Positions 44,785 through 53,260 of a stretch of DNA of 64,000 nucleotides are shown one piece after another. A program made the translations under genes and the position numbers. The notes beneath the pieces are model-generated. The model made no database searches and was not told the DNA's origin. It saw only the letters and a program-made list of their open reading frames with translations. The stretch is taken from positions 1 through 64,000 of the forward strand of contig JBHOQS010000001.1 of assembly GCA_042408875.1 (NCBI GenBank). The letters run 5' to 3'. Numbering within the stretch: the first letter of the stretch is position 1; each line of letters starts with the position of its first letter. The DNA comes from JBHOQS01 sp042408875 (GTDB taxonomy: Bacteria > Chloroflexota > UBA11872 > JBHOQS01).

Positions 44785-45453
44785 TTGAAAGCCGTCGCTT
44801 CGACAGCGCAGGAGCAAAATCAGCAGACCGGGCCATACGTGCTTGATCCCATGCGCCTTGAAGATATCCCTGAGGTGCAGGAGATCGAGCGCGAGTCGTT
44901 CAGCATGACCTGGCCGCCGGACTCGTACGCCCGCGAGCTTCGGGAGAACCGGCTGGCCCACTACCTAGTGCTGCGGCTGCCCGGCGCGGAGCCACCGTCC
45001 CCACGCGTAGAGGAACCACGGCGCCCCTTCCCGTTCTCGCTCTTCGCTCGCTCCCAGGCCGAGCCTCCGCCGGAACAGCCGCCTCGACTGGCCGCCTACG
45101 GTGGATTCTGGCTGATGGTCGATGAGGCGCATATCACCAGCATTGCTGTGCGGCGGAGCATGCGTGGCCAGGGCCTAGGTGAGCTCATGCTCGTGGGCTT
45201 GATTGACTGGGCTATCCAGCTCGGTGCTCGCTGGATCAGTCTGGAGGTGCGCGTCTCAAACTACGTCGCGCAGAACCTGTACCGGAAGTATGGCTTCAAA
45301 CAGACGGGCATACGGCCACGCTACTATAGTGATAACCAGGAAGACGCTCTGGTCATGTGGACCGACGACGTCCGTTCGGCCGGGTTCCAGGCGCTCTTCC
45401 AGGAGAACAAGCGTAAGCTTGCCGAGCGCCTGTGGTGGGAAGCTCGCTACTGA
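44785..45453 (+). CDS. rimI: GNAT acetyltransferase, RimI-like
   Basis: The 222-residue protein starts at TTG behind GAGG. It has the RimI layout 'MRLEDIPEVQEIERESFSMTWPPDSYARELRENRLAHYLV', the acetyl-CoA loop 'VRRSMRGQGLGELML' near 132-146, and 'LEVRVSNYVAQNLYRKYGFKQTGIRPRYYSDNQEDALVMW'. RimI acetylates the N-terminus of ribosomal protein S18 and often sits with tsaB and tsaD, as here. A Pro-rich insert of about 30 residues (near 70-103, 'AEPPPEQPP') between strands is longer than usual. Confidence 0.9.
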   Translation: MKAVASTAQEQNQQTGPYVLDPMRLEDIPEVQEIERESFSMTWPPDSYARELRENRLAHYLVLRLPGAEPPSPRVEEPRRPFPFSLFARSQAEPPPEQPPRLAAYGGFWLMVDEAHITSIAVRRSMRGQGLGELMLVGLIDWAIQLGARWISLEVRVSNYVAQNLYRKYGFKQTGIRPRYYSDNQEDALVMWTDDVRSAGFQALFQENKRKLAERLWWEARY

Positions 45454-45509
45454 GCAGTGCCGCGCCAGATGGCACGTCCGCGCGGAACCCTGGACCAGCC
45501 TTCGTATCA

Positions 45510-45561
45510 TTTGTATTTTCGTGTCGATTTTTGTATTGTAGTTGTTAATTGTTTTTGTATT
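45510..45561 (+). repeat. Three TTTGTATT direct repeats ahead of tsaD
   Basis: TTTGTATT occurs at 45510, 45530 and 45554 in an AT-rich, T-strand-biased stretch directly before tsaD (ATG 45566). No Shine-Dalgarno lies between the last copy and the ATG. The region may hold an internal promoter and give a leaderless tsaD transcript. Confidence 0.4.
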
Positions 45562-45565
45562 AGAC

Positions 45566-46747
45566 ATGGCCGACATTCGCCGCGTCCTCGGGATTGAGAC
45601 AACCTGTGACGAGACCGCCGCAGCGGTAGTCGCCAACGGCCGCTACATCGAGTCGAATATTGTCTTTTCTCAAATACGGCTGCACCAGCGTTATGGCGGC
45701 GTGGTGCCTGAGGTCGCCTCGCGGCAGCACGTCGTGGCGATTGTGCCAGTCATCCAGGAGGCGCTGCGAGAGGCCGGCGTTGGCTGGCCGGAGATCGATG
45801 CTGTTGCCGTTGCCAGGGGCCCTGGCCTGGCCGGGGCACTGCTGGTGGGCGTGAACGTGGCGAAAGCGATCGCTTATGCCCGCGGCCTGCCGCTCATTGG
45901 TGTGAACCATATCGAGGCGCACATCTACGCCAACTGGCTAGTGAAGTCCCGGCCGCCGAAGCCGGGTGTGCCAGAGCCACGGACGCCGATGTTCCCGCTT
46001 CTGGCCCTCATTGTGTCCGGGGGGCACACCGAGCTGGTCTTGATGCGCGATCACGGTGACTACCGCCTGATCGGCAAGACTCGCGACGATGCTGCCGGCG
46101 AGGCGTTCGACAAAGTGGCCCGTATCCTCGGCCTGGGCTATCCGGGGGGGCCGGCGATCCAGAACGCGGCTTCGGCGGTCGAGGACCGGCGTCGGCGCGG
46201 TACGCTGAGCGCATACCAGCTCCCGCGGGCGTGGCTGCGCGGCACCTATGACTTCAGCTTCAGCGGGCTCAAGACCGCCGTGCTGCGGCTGGTCGAGGGT
46301 GCGCAGCCGGCCCAGAGCCCGGCTGTGCCCGCAGCAGGGAGCCATGACGGCGCTCCTGCGCACCAGCGCGACCAGAGCCTCGCTGAGCAGCGTGCCCGAG
46401 CCGGAACGCTGCCCGCTGGTCTGGGCCCGGCGAAGGTCCCCGCATACGTCGCCGATATCGCCGCGAGCTTCCAGGAGGCGGTGGTCGATGTCCTGGTCGC
46501 CAAAACGCTCCAGGCTGCCCAGGAGTTCGGCGTCAGGCAGATCGCCCTTGCCGGCGGCGTCTCCGCGAACAAGCTCCTGCGAGAGCAGATGGCCGAGCGA
46601 TCGAAGGTGCCGGTGATCTACCCCGACCCCGATCTGTGCACCGACAACGCCGCCATGATCGCCTCAGCTGGCTACTTCCACTGGCAGCGCGGCGACGTCG
46701 CCGGCCTTGACCTCGATATCGAACCTACCCTACGGCTGATTGAGTAG
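45566..46747 (+). CDS. tsaD: tRNA N6-adenosine threonylcarbamoyltransferase TsaD
   Basis: The ATG at 45566 ('MADIRRVLGIETTCDETAAAVV') is chosen over an upstream in-frame start. The 393-residue protein has the metal-binding 'HIEAHIYANWL' near 117-127, 'LIVSGGHTELVLM', 'DDAAGEAFDKVARILGLGYPGGPAIQ' and 'LAGGVSANKLLREQM'. It transfers threonylcarbamoyl to A37 of ANN-decoding tRNAs. A linker of about 45 residues after 'TAVLRLVEG' (about 255-300, Ala/Gln-rich) is longer than in typical TsaD. It closes the thiL-tsaE-tsaB-rimI-tsaD run. Confidence 0.95.
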   Translation: MADIRRVLGIETTCDETAAAVVANGRYIESNIVFSQIRLHQRYGGVVPEVASRQHVVAIVPVIQEALREAGVGWPEIDAVAVARGPGLAGALLVGVNVAKAIAYARGLPLIGVNHIEAHIYANWLVKSRPPKPGVPEPRTPMFPLLALIVSGGHTELVLMRDHGDYRLIGKTRDDAAGEAFDKVARILGLGYPGGPAIQNAASAVEDRRRRGTLSAYQLPRAWLRGTYDFSFSGLKTAVLRLVEGAQPAQSPAVPAAGSHDGAPAHQRDQSLAEQRARAGTLPAGLGPAKVPAYVADIAASFQEAVVDVLVAKTLQAAQEFGVRQIALAGGVSANKLLREQMAERSKVPVIYPDPDLCTDNAAMIASAGYFHWQRGDVAGLDLDIEPTLRLIE

Positions 46748-46814
46748 CCGGTGCTTGTGCGGCTGGGAAGAGCGTGGGGCAGCACCCTGGACTTCAGCCC
46801 GCCGGGCGCCGTAC

Positions 46815-47309
46815 TCAGGAGCCAGCCTCGCCTGCCTGGAGGAGCTCCAGCAAGGCGATACCGGCCTCGTTGGGCCGGCGGATGAGCCGCAGCCCCGGCA
46901 AGCGAAGAATGCTGAACTCACTGAGGGTGAGGATCCGGCAGCCTTCTTCGAGATGCCCGCCGTAGTAGCGGCGCTGGCCATCGAGCAGGCCGATGTGGAG
47001 GTGCGGCTCGTAGCTGGCGATTATACCACCGTAGTTGACGATCTCCAGCGGGCCCGGGAGGTCCAGAAACAGGTCCTGAGGTGGATAGTCATTTGTTGCC
47101 ACCACGTGGATCCGTGCCTGTGAGAGGCTCCCGATGCCGCTTAGCACGACCCCATCTGGGCAGTTCGCCTCCCGCGCGACCTGCCGGATGCTCTCTACCA
47201 GGTAGTCTCCGTGTGTGAGCAGCCCGACGATCACGCCGCGGTGCTCGTCTTCGAAGTAGCGCATACGCCAGTTACCTGCTTGGTACAGTTTTCCCTGAGC
47301 CCAGTCCAC
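46815..47309 (-). CDS. PPC/DUF296-domain protein
   Basis: The 164-residue protein matches the plant-and-prokaryote-conserved (PPC) domain: 'RYFEDEHRGVIVGLLTHGDYLVESIRQVAREANCPDGVVLSGIGSLSQARIH' and 'EPHLHIGLLDGQRRYYGGHLEEGCRILTLSEFSI', with clustered histidines that can bind zinc in the trimer. Bacterial members have no known substrate. GTG 47309 is used, though ATG 47264 would also leave the full domain. It diverges from the coiled-coil repeat gene 62 bp away. Confidence 0.83.
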   Translation of the reverse strand: MDWAQGKLYQAGNWRMRYFEDEHRGVIVGLLTHGDYLVESIRQVAREANCPDGVVLSGIGSLSQARIHVVATNDYPPQDLFLDLPGPLEIVNYGGIIASYEPHLHIGLLDGQRRYYGGHLEEGCRILTLSEFSILRLPGLRLIRRPNEAGIALLELLQAGEAGS

Positions 47310-47371
47310 CCTGGCTCACGTCGCCGGCTGGTGTGATACGATTAAGAAGCCACAACGTTGGAGTAATTAGT

Positions 47372-48262
47372 ATGCCGTTTACGGTGCAAGATTTCCATGA
47401 CTTGATCCGCCTGGTCGAGCAGCATCCGGAGTGGCGTGCCGAGCTCCGCCGTCTGGTGCTGACCGAAGAGCTACTGAGCTTGCCTGGGCTTGTGCGGGAG
47501 CTGATCGAAGCGCAGCGGCGCACGGAAGTGCGGCTGGCAGAGCTGGCCGAGGCGCAGCGGCGTACGGATGAGCGGCTGGCAGAGCTGGCCGAGGCGCAGC
47601 GGCGCACGGATGAGCGGCTGGCAGAGCTGGCCGAGGCGCAGCGGCGTACGGATGAGCGGCTGGCAGAGCTGGCCGAGACGCAGCGGCGTACGGATGAGCG
47701 GCTGGCAGAGCTGGCCGAGGCGCAGCGGCGTACGGATGAGCGGCTGGGCCGGGTCGAAGAGCAGGTTGCCGCGCTGATCGAAGCGCAGCGGCGCACGGAT
47801 GAGCGGCTGGCAGAGTTGCGCGGTGACAACCTGGAGCGCCGCTACCGTGAGCGCGCTGGAGCCTATTTTGGGCGGCTCGTGCGCCGTGCCTATGCCCTCT
47901 CAGACCGGGAGATCGCTGAGCTTCTTGGAGCCGCCGAAGAAGCAGGGCGGCTCGCCCCTGAAGAGGTAGATGACGTGCGGGCGGCTGACGTCATCGTGCG
48001 CGGTCGGCGTCCCGATGGTATGGGCGAGGTCTACCTGGTCGTCGAGGTCTCGGTGGGTATTGGCCCTGGCGATGTCGAGCGTGCTCTCCGGCGCGCTACC
48101 CTCTTGCAGCGCGCTCTTGGACCCGACAGGTCAACCCTGCCGGTGGTGGCTGGAGCGCGGGCCACACGAGAGGCGCAGTCTCTTGCCACAGCACAAGACG
48201 TCTGGATCATCCTCGATGGACGCACTGTACGGCCTGAGGAGGAGTACCAGTCAGAGGCTTGA
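47372..48262 (+). CDS. Coiled-coil 14-residue-repeat protein with nuclease-like C-terminal domain
   Basis: ATG 47372 follows GGAG. Of 296 residues, about 44-148 consist of seven 14-residue units of type 'LAEAQRRTDERLAE' (one break, 'VEEQVAA'), two heptads each, so a long parallel coiled coil is expected. The N-terminal 40 residues are a helical cap. The C-terminal 140 residues contain 'RRAYALSDREIAELLGAAEEAGRL' and 'VYLVVEVSVGIGPGDVERALRRATLL', with an E-x-S core like PD-(D/E)XK nuclease-fold proteins. Similar proteins are familiar from Chloroflexia. Function unknown. Confidence 0.82.
   Translation: MPFTVQDFHDLIRLVEQHPEWRAELRRLVLTEELLSLPGLVRELIEAQRRTEVRLAELAEAQRRTDERLAELAEAQRRTDERLAELAEAQRRTDERLAELAETQRRTDERLAELAEAQRRTDERLGRVEEQVAALIEAQRRTDERLAELRGDNLERRYRERAGAYFGRLVRRAYALSDREIAELLGAAEEAGRLAPEEVDDVRAADVIVRGRRPDGMGEVYLVVEVSVGIGPGDVERALRRATLLQRALGPDRSTLPVVAGARATREAQSLATAQDVWIILDGRTVRPEEEYQSEA
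47501..47815 (+). repeat. In-frame 42-bp tandem repeats
   Basis: Six consecutive 42-bp units start at 47501, 47543, 47585, 47627, 47669 and 47711. A 21-bp break follows, then a seventh unit at 47774-47815. Units 2 to 5 are almost identical at the DNA level (unit edges GAGCTGGCCGAGGCGCAG), so copy number can change by slippage or recombination. Confidence 0.85.
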
Positions 48263-48363
48263 AGGGAGCCTCGCTGTACACCCGGGATGCCCCGGCACCC
48301 AACCTCTGGTGTCATGCCACCTGCCGTGCCCGCGCTGCACATGGGCACGGCAGGTTTCCCGAG

Positions 48364-49725
48364 CTACTGGATCGGCATGTCTAGCTCGCGCTGAACCTCA
48401 TCGTGGAGCTGGCGCATGAATGAAGCGCTGGGCTCGGCCTCGTTGTTCCGGATCTGCTGTACGTACTTGGTGACGACTGCCTGGATCTCCGGCAGGCGGA
48501 AGTTCCAGGGCACGACGAAGTCCTCCGGCAGCTCGGTAGCCATCTTGTCCAGCTCTTGGAGGATGCGCGGGTAGACCGGATGCTCCAAGAAGCGCGGGTC
48601 GGCGTAGACGTCGGGCCGGGCGCCGGGCGTGGTTGAGCCCGTGCTCTGCAAAGCCAGGGCGATGCCGCTCTCCTTATCGCACAGCCAGAGCGCCAGCTTC
48701 CAAGCCTCGTTACGGTTCGGGCTCGTGGCGCTGATCGACATGGAGTCCGGGATGAAGATGCCACCGCGCCGACCTGTTGGGCCCTTAGGCGCCAGCGTGG
48801 CCGACCACTCAAAGGCATTGCCCACCGCAGCGTGAATGGTCGTCTTCGTGTTGAAGTCAAGGTTAAAGAGGGTGGCGACCTTTCCGGAAGTGAAAAGCTG
48901 GGTCATATTCCCTCGTGGATCGGCCACGCGCATACGGTGGTAGATATCGTAGTGCCATTGGAAAGCCTGCAGATGGTTCGATGACAGCAGATTGGACTTC
49001 TTCTGGTCTGAGGTGAACAGCTCCATACCCCAGCGGCGCAGAATACTATCGAAGGTAGTCAGGCCAGTCTCGAAGTGCCCACCGATGCCCCACTGCCGCA
49101 CCTCATCGCCGGTCCGTCGCGTCAGCTTCTGCGCATCCTCGGTGAGCTGCTCGATCGTGTAATTCAGGTCCGGGAGCTTGAGCCCGGCCTCCTTATACAT
49201 CGTGGCATTGTAGAAAAAGGCGATCCGCCCCATCTTGCCCTTATACGGCAGGGCTGTGAGCGTGCCGTTGACGCGCAGTCCGTTGATTGCCTGCTGGAAC
49301 CACTGCTTGAGATCGATCTTGTCGCGCTTGACCAGCTCGTCGAGGCCGATCGCCGCGCCGCCCAGGAACATGCGGTGCGGCTGGCATGCCGACGGATGCG
49401 TGTGGATCACGTCCCCCAGCGTGCCGGCAGCTATCTGGGTATTGATCGCGGCCACAAAGTCTCCCGTGGTGGCCTCCTGCTGCACCTTGATCCCGTAAGC
49501 CTCTTCGAAGGCCGGCAGGCGCTGGGCCAGCATCTCGTCTTCCGGCCCAGCGCGGTGGTGGTAGCGCAAGGTCACACCTTTCTTGAGGGTAACGGTCTCG
49601 CCCTGCCCCTGGCTGCCCAGCAAGGCGCCTCGGCAGGCCGCCACCAATCCCCCCGCTGCACCGGCAAAAAGACCAGCGGCGCGCCGTCGAGTCAGTGAGC
49701 TCGCTCGCGTGTGCTGCATGTTCAT
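48364..49725 (-). CDS. Extracellular solute-binding lipoprotein (ABC sugar-type)
   Basis: The 453-residue protein has a twin-arginine-like start 'SSLTRRRAAGLFAGAAGGLVAAC' with a lipobox cysteine near 31, then a family-1 solute-binding fold: 'LPAFEEAYGIKVQQEATTGDFVAAINTQIAAGTLGDVIH', 'LPYKGKMGRIAFFYNATMYKEAGL', 'LFTSGKVATLFNL' and 'RNEAWKLALWL'. It should bind a sugar or oligosaccharide outside the membrane. No permease or ATPase gene is adjacent. The upstream region carries AATATAC repeats at exact 10-bp spacing. Confidence 0.9.
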   Translation of the reverse strand: MNMQHTRASSLTRRRAAGLFAGAAGGLVAACRGALLGSQGQGETVTLKKGVTLRYHHRAGPEDEMLAQRLPAFEEAYGIKVQQEATTGDFVAAINTQIAAGTLGDVIHTHPSACQPHRMFLGGAAIGLDELVKRDKIDLKQWFQQAINGLRVNGTLTALPYKGKMGRIAFFYNATMYKEAGLKLPDLNYTIEQLTEDAQKLTRRTGDEVRQWGIGGHFETGLTTFDSILRRWGMELFTSDQKKSNLLSSNHLQAFQWHYDIYHRMRVADPRGNMTQLFTSGKVATLFNLDFNTKTTIHAAVGNAFEWSATLAPKGPTGRRGGIFIPDSMSISATSPNRNEAWKLALWLCDKESGIALALQSTGSTTPGARPDVYADPRFLEHPVYPRILQELDKMATELPEDFVVPWNFRLPEIQAVVTKYVQQIRNNEAEPSASFMRQLHDEVQRELDMPIQ

Positions 49726-49750
49726 CCGCCCTCCCAGGAAATGTACCGAT

Positions 49751-49780
49751 AATATACGATAATATACCGCAATATACCGC
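49751..49780. repeat. Helically phased AATATAC repeats upstream of the solute-binding protein gene
   Basis: AATATAC begins at 49751, 49761 and 49771, exactly 10 bp apart, as AATATACGAT then AATATACCGC twice. The array lies 26-55 bp upstream of the leftward solute-binding gene. It could be a promoter-adjacent operator or a tandem duplication of a -10-like element. Confidence 0.5.
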
Positions 49781-49949
49781 GGGCACTCACAGCGCGCAGC
49801 ATGCTGCGCATGGACGCGTGAAGCTCGTGCAGGAATGCCGCATGAACCTCGTGGTAGGCGCTTTACCTCTGTAGCGCCCTCATAGTGCCATATGCGCAGC
49901 CGTCGTGCAATACGAGGAAAGGCCTGCGAGAGGAAGAGCGACCGCAGCT

Positions 49950-50888
49950 TCAGCGCCGGCCAGTAACAGCCGATGGTTCGCCTGACGGCGATTCGCCGGC
50001 CAGGACACGAAGCGCTCCCGGTAAGAGTTCAAACGTCGCCGGAGTCCGCCCAAGCGCCTCGCCATCTGCGTGCACGGGGAGCCTGCGCCGCACGCCATCT
50101 ATCTCCACGCGGCGTCCCCGCAGGTGTTCGGCCTTTGAGTGATAGGTGCGCTTGCCGGAGGCAAGCGCAAGCAAGTGTCCGAGCAGCGCCAGCTGGCTCA
50201 TGCCGGCCCAGATCACCACATCAAACTGCCGATCGTCCACCTTGGCGTCTGGAGCAGTGGCCAGCGCCGGACCGAGGAACGGGCCGATGGCAATCGTGAT
50301 GGTGAGTGCACGCGCCAAACGGCCCTGCCCATCAACTACAATTCGCGCCGGGTGCGCACGGTAGCGTACCAGGAACCGTAGCAACGGTCCAAGCGAGTCC
50401 CACCGGCCGTGGTCAAGCATGCTGCTGTAGCGGAATAGGCCGGCGTCAACTCCGACGCCCGCTGCCTCGAGGAAGTACGCCTCGCCGCTTGCCGTGCTGG
50501 CCCGGCCAACGTCCATTGCGATGATGCGTCGCTGCGCAATCACGGCAGCGGCCTGCTCAAGGTCCCGCGGGATGTTCAGCGCACGGGCAGTATTCATCAC
50601 GCTGCCGAGTGGCAGGATGCCGAGCACAGTAGGTGTGCCGAGCAGGCCGGCAGCAACTTCACGCACCGTTCCGTCGCCCCCGGCAGCGATAACCAGTTCA
50701 ACCCCGACCTGCGCGGCCGCGCGTGCAAGCTCGGTGGCATGTCCCGCATACTCCGTAAGATGCACGTCGACCGCGAGGCCTGCTCTCTCCAGAGCGGCCT
50801 GCGCCTCGGCCGGCCCCGCGGCGTTGGTGGGGAGCCCGGCCTTCTGTCCGGCCTGAGGATTGATGATCAGCCAGCCAGCTCCTGCCAC
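49950..50888 (-). CDS. Diacylglycerol-kinase-family lipid kinase (YegS-like)
   Basis: The 312-residue protein shows the DAGK catalytic core: 'WLIINPQAGQKAG' at the N-terminus, 'VELVIAAGGDGTVREVAAGLLGTPTVLGILPLGSVMNTARALNIP' near 65-110 with the GGDGT nucleotide loop, and 'AYFLEAAGVGVDAGLF'. 'KVDDRQFDVVIW' and a C-terminal 'PVHADGEALG' fit the family beta-sandwich. It phosphorylates a lipid or related hydrophobic alcohol at the membrane face. The next gene in its direction is unrelated. Length is normal. Confidence 0.9.
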   Translation of the reverse strand: MAGAGWLIINPQAGQKAGLPTNAAGPAEAQAALERAGLAVDVHLTEYAGHATELARAAAQVGVELVIAAGGDGTVREVAAGLLGTPTVLGILPLGSVMNTARALNIPRDLEQAAAVIAQRRIIAMDVGRASTASGEAYFLEAAGVGVDAGLFRYSSMLDHGRWDSLGPLLRFLVRYRAHPARIVVDGQGRLARALTITIAIGPFLGPALATAPDAKVDDRQFDVVIWAGMSQLALLGHLLALASGKRTYHSKAEHLRGRRVEIDGVRRRLPVHADGEALGRTPATFELLPGALRVLAGESPSGEPSAVTGRR

Positions 50889-50909
50889 GGCATTCGCCTA
50901 TCACAAGCT

Positions 50910-51281
50910 TCAGGATGTTAGGCTCTCGTTGTTCCGTGGGCGCGCCAAGGTCCAGGTAAAAACGAACACGAGCTCGAGCAGGGCATCCAGGAGATACACC
51001 GGAAGGATACGACGTTGCAGGACGTAGAAAAGCTCAATGCCGGTGAGCCCCAAAGCGCTTCCCATGGCTAGCAGCCGGATCTCCGGGGTAACCCGCTGCC
51101 GCCGCCCGGCCAGGGCCAGCACTGTGCCGATCACTGCTACCAGTACGCCCACCGTCTTCACCAGCCAGAGGTCAGTCTTTGGACCGGTGACCATCTGAAA
51201 CGTGCGTATGTTAAGTACCGGCCAGATACCGGTGAGAGCGTAATAGAGACCTTGGGCGGTGGCAAGGCGGTCCTCGCCCAA
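50910..51281 (-). CDS. Small membrane protein of unknown function
   Basis: A TTG at 51281 is directly preceded by GAGGAGG at good spacing, giving 123 residues; an upstream ATG (51308) has no RBS. Four hydrophobic helices follow: 'GLYYALTGIWPVLNI', 'LWLVKTVGVLVAVIGTVLALAG', 'IRLLAMGSALGLTGIELFYVL' and 'YLLDALLELVFVFTWTLA'. The pattern resembles small DoxX-like or DUF4267-like four-helix membrane proteins, but no family is claimed. It lies 21 bp before the lipid-kinase gene, so the two may be cotranscribed. Confidence 0.65.
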   Translation of the reverse strand: MGEDRLATAQGLYYALTGIWPVLNIRTFQMVTGPKTDLWLVKTVGVLVAVIGTVLALAGRRQRVTPEIRLLAMGSALGLTGIELFYVLQRRILPVYLLDALLELVFVFTWTLARPRNNESLTS

Positions 51282-51402
51282 TGACGCCTCCTCGGCTGTT
51301 TGGCACATCAACTATAAACTAACTACGAACACATTGGCTTATAAAGCTGACCCCTGGATATTCACGTCCAAGCCAATGCGAACATCCAGGGGTTGATTCA
51401 CG

Positions 51403-51648
51403 CTACGTGCCGGAGATGTTAATATTTGTGCTCCCACCTGCCTCTGGAGGATCTGCCGGAGCATTTATGTTCACATGCGTTTTGCCCGGCTGCTCTTCAA
51501 CCACGCGGCGTTGCACCGTCCGGCAGATAGTAGTGCCGTCGGCATCCTGCTCAATGGTCTCGGTTTGCTCCTCCCGACTGTGTTGCTGTCCTTGCTGGAC
51601 AGTGACGCTGCCGCTCTCAGGATCAACGTTCACATTGACCTGGCTCAT
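51403..51648 (-). CDS. Small polar protein of unknown function
   Basis: The 81-residue protein follows AAAGGAG. It opens with 'MSQVNVNVDPESGSVTVQQGQQ' and ends with 'KTHVNINAPADPPEAGGSTNINISGT', so alternating Val/Asn strand-like segments lie at both ends of a charged middle 'REEQTETIEQDADGTTICRTVQRRVVEE'. There is one cysteine, no signal peptide and no membrane span. It may form a small beta structure or assemble by strand exchange. Its neighbours give no clear clue. Confidence 0.6.
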   Translation of the reverse strand: MSQVNVNVDPESGSVTVQQGQQHSREEQTETIEQDADGTTICRTVQRRVVEEQPGKTHVNINAPADPPEAGGSTNINISGT

Positions 51649-51742
51649 AGCCGCCTGCTCCTTTCACGCACCGTTCTACGCCCTCAGCACTCTCGTGCTC
51701 AGGGCGTGTTGCGCATCCTACTATGCAGGCGGCGTGCCAGGC

Positions 51743-52894
51743 CTAGTGGCGGTGCGGCGGCGCCTCGGTGGTGTGCTTGGCCACGAACCGCGGGTCGCTG
51801 GACGAATGCACCAGCGCACCAAGCTTCCGGCCGGGGTTAATGTACACCGCGGCCTGCGCTACGGCCTGCGCTGCTTCAGCCGTGCCCGTGGCGATGAGCT
51901 TCAGCTTCCCCGGATAGATCGCCACATCACCGGCCGCATAGACGCCGGGCAGGTTCGTTGCCATTGTGCCGGGCGTGACGACGATCTGGTCGTTCTCCAG
52001 CTCTAGACCCCAGTTGCGAATAGGGCCCAGGTCGCTGACGAACCCAATTGCCGGCAGCAGCGCGTCGGTCTCTATGGTCGTAATCGTGCCGGCCAGGTTG
52101 TTGCGGATATCCACCGCCTCTAGCCGCGCATTGCCGTGCACGCCGACGACCTCGTAGCCAGGCTGGTGCACCTCAACCGGCGACCGGCTCAGCGCTTCGA
52201 CCGATGCCTCGTGCGCGCGCCAGGCGCTCCGATGGACTAGGGTCACGTGCTTCGCTACCGGCGCGAGCTGCAACGCCAGATCAAGCGCACTATCGCCTCC
52301 ACCGACGATCACCACGCGCTTGTCGGCGTACTCCTTCGGATTGGTCACCATGTAGGCGACGCCGCGCCCCTCGAACTGCGCCGCAGCCGGCAGCGGCAGG
52401 CGCTTCGGCTTGAACGAGCCGATGCCGGTGCAGATGACCACAGTCCTGGTGAGGTACTCCGCCTTATCTGTGCCAAGCACGTAGAGCGCTCCCTGCCGCT
52501 CCAGTCGCTCGACGGTCTCACCCAGGATCACGCGGCCGCCGAGTTGGAGCGCCTGCTCGGCCATGTTGTCCACCAGGTCCGCGGCGCGAATGCGCGGGAA
52601 CCCCGGCACATCGAAGATATCCTTTTCCGGGTACACGGCACGCAGTGCGCCGCCCACCTGCGGGAGCGAGTCGATTGCGACGGCACGCAGGCCGAGCATA
52701 CCAGCATAAAACAGGCCGAACAGCCCGGTGGGCCCGGCGCCGATCAGGATGACGTCGTATGGCTCATGCCCGATCGCCTGGCCGTTGTCGCTGGCTCGGG
52801 CAGTCGCCTGCGGGTTTGTCTTCTGTTCGTTCAGGTTCTGCCCATTCTTGCTCTGCCCATCGAGGGGGCTGAGCGGGTTCTGCTCTGCCATCAT
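51743..52894 (-). CDS. Ferredoxin/flavodoxin-NADP reductase (thioredoxin-reductase-like)
   Basis: ATG 52894 follows GTGGAG. The 383-residue flavoprotein has an FAD motif 'DVILIGAGPTGLFGLFYAGMLGLRAVAIDSLPQVGGAL' near 46, a NADPH motif 'VVIVGGGDSALDLALQLA' near 190 and the terminal FAD site 'PGVYAAGDVAIYPGKLKLIATGTAEAAQA' near 320. It lacks the CxxC of true thioredoxin reductases, which fits FNR type 2. The C-terminal aromatic-containing tail 'SSDPRFVAKH' also fits. A 40-residue polar N-terminal extension is unusual. Confidence 0.9.
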   Translation of the reverse strand: MMAEQNPLSPLDGQSKNGQNLNEQKTNPQATARASDNGQAIGHEPYDVILIGAGPTGLFGLFYAGMLGLRAVAIDSLPQVGGALRAVYPEKDIFDVPGFPRIRAADLVDNMAEQALQLGGRVILGETVERLERQGALYVLGTDKAEYLTRTVVICTGIGSFKPKRLPLPAAAQFEGRGVAYMVTNPKEYADKRVVIVGGGDSALDLALQLAPVAKHVTLVHRSAWRAHEASVEALSRSPVEVHQPGYEVVGVHGNARLEAVDIRNNLAGTITTIETDALLPAIGFVSDLGPIRNWGLELENDQIVVTPGTMATNLPGVYAAGDVAIYPGKLKLIATGTAEAAQAVAQAAVYINPGRKLGALVHSSSDPRFVAKHTTEAPPHRH

Positions 52895-53260
52895 CTGCCA
52901 CTCCACTTTCCCCTGCCAGGGCACGTTTGCTTTCCCGTGCCCTGCCAACGTTATTATCCGCCGTTAACAGAGCAGGCGCCAGCGTGGTGAACCACCAGTC
53001 CTAATCGCCTGCGGGCGGAGGGAGGTTAATATGATGTGATGTATGAAAATAATGAAAATAGTAAAAATAAAATCATACTCCCGCTGGCTCGCACGTTGAC
53101 AGGGCGTCTCTCCCGGTCTACCATCCAAGGCGAGCAGTCCCTCCGGACCGCAACTGTATGCGCTATATATAGTATTGCACTGTTACACTGTGACACAACG
53201 TTCGCTCAGTTACACATAATTGCACATAGATAAGCACACACGACGAGCGGGAGCAACCTG
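52895..53260. other. Divergent intergenic region
   Basis: The region separates the reductase gene from the Ala/Pro-rich membrane protein gene. It contains a good rightward promoter (53096-53124, listed) and an AT-rich run of A-tracts (53042-53080). No protein or structured RNA was recognised in the rest. Confidence 0.45.
53096..53124 (+). promoter_or_regulatory. Promoter upstream of the Ala/Pro-rich membrane protein gene
   Basis: TTGACA (53096-53101) and TACCAT (53119-53124) are separated by exactly 17 bp, a near-consensus housekeeping-sigma promoter. An A-rich stretch just upstream (53042-53080) could act as an UP-like element. The leader to the ATG at 53261 would be about 130 nt. Confidence 0.55.

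Noticed and set aside
47501..47815. Regular repeats that could suggest a CRISPR array
   Set aside because: Units are directly adjacent without spacers and are in frame within a coiled-coil gene.
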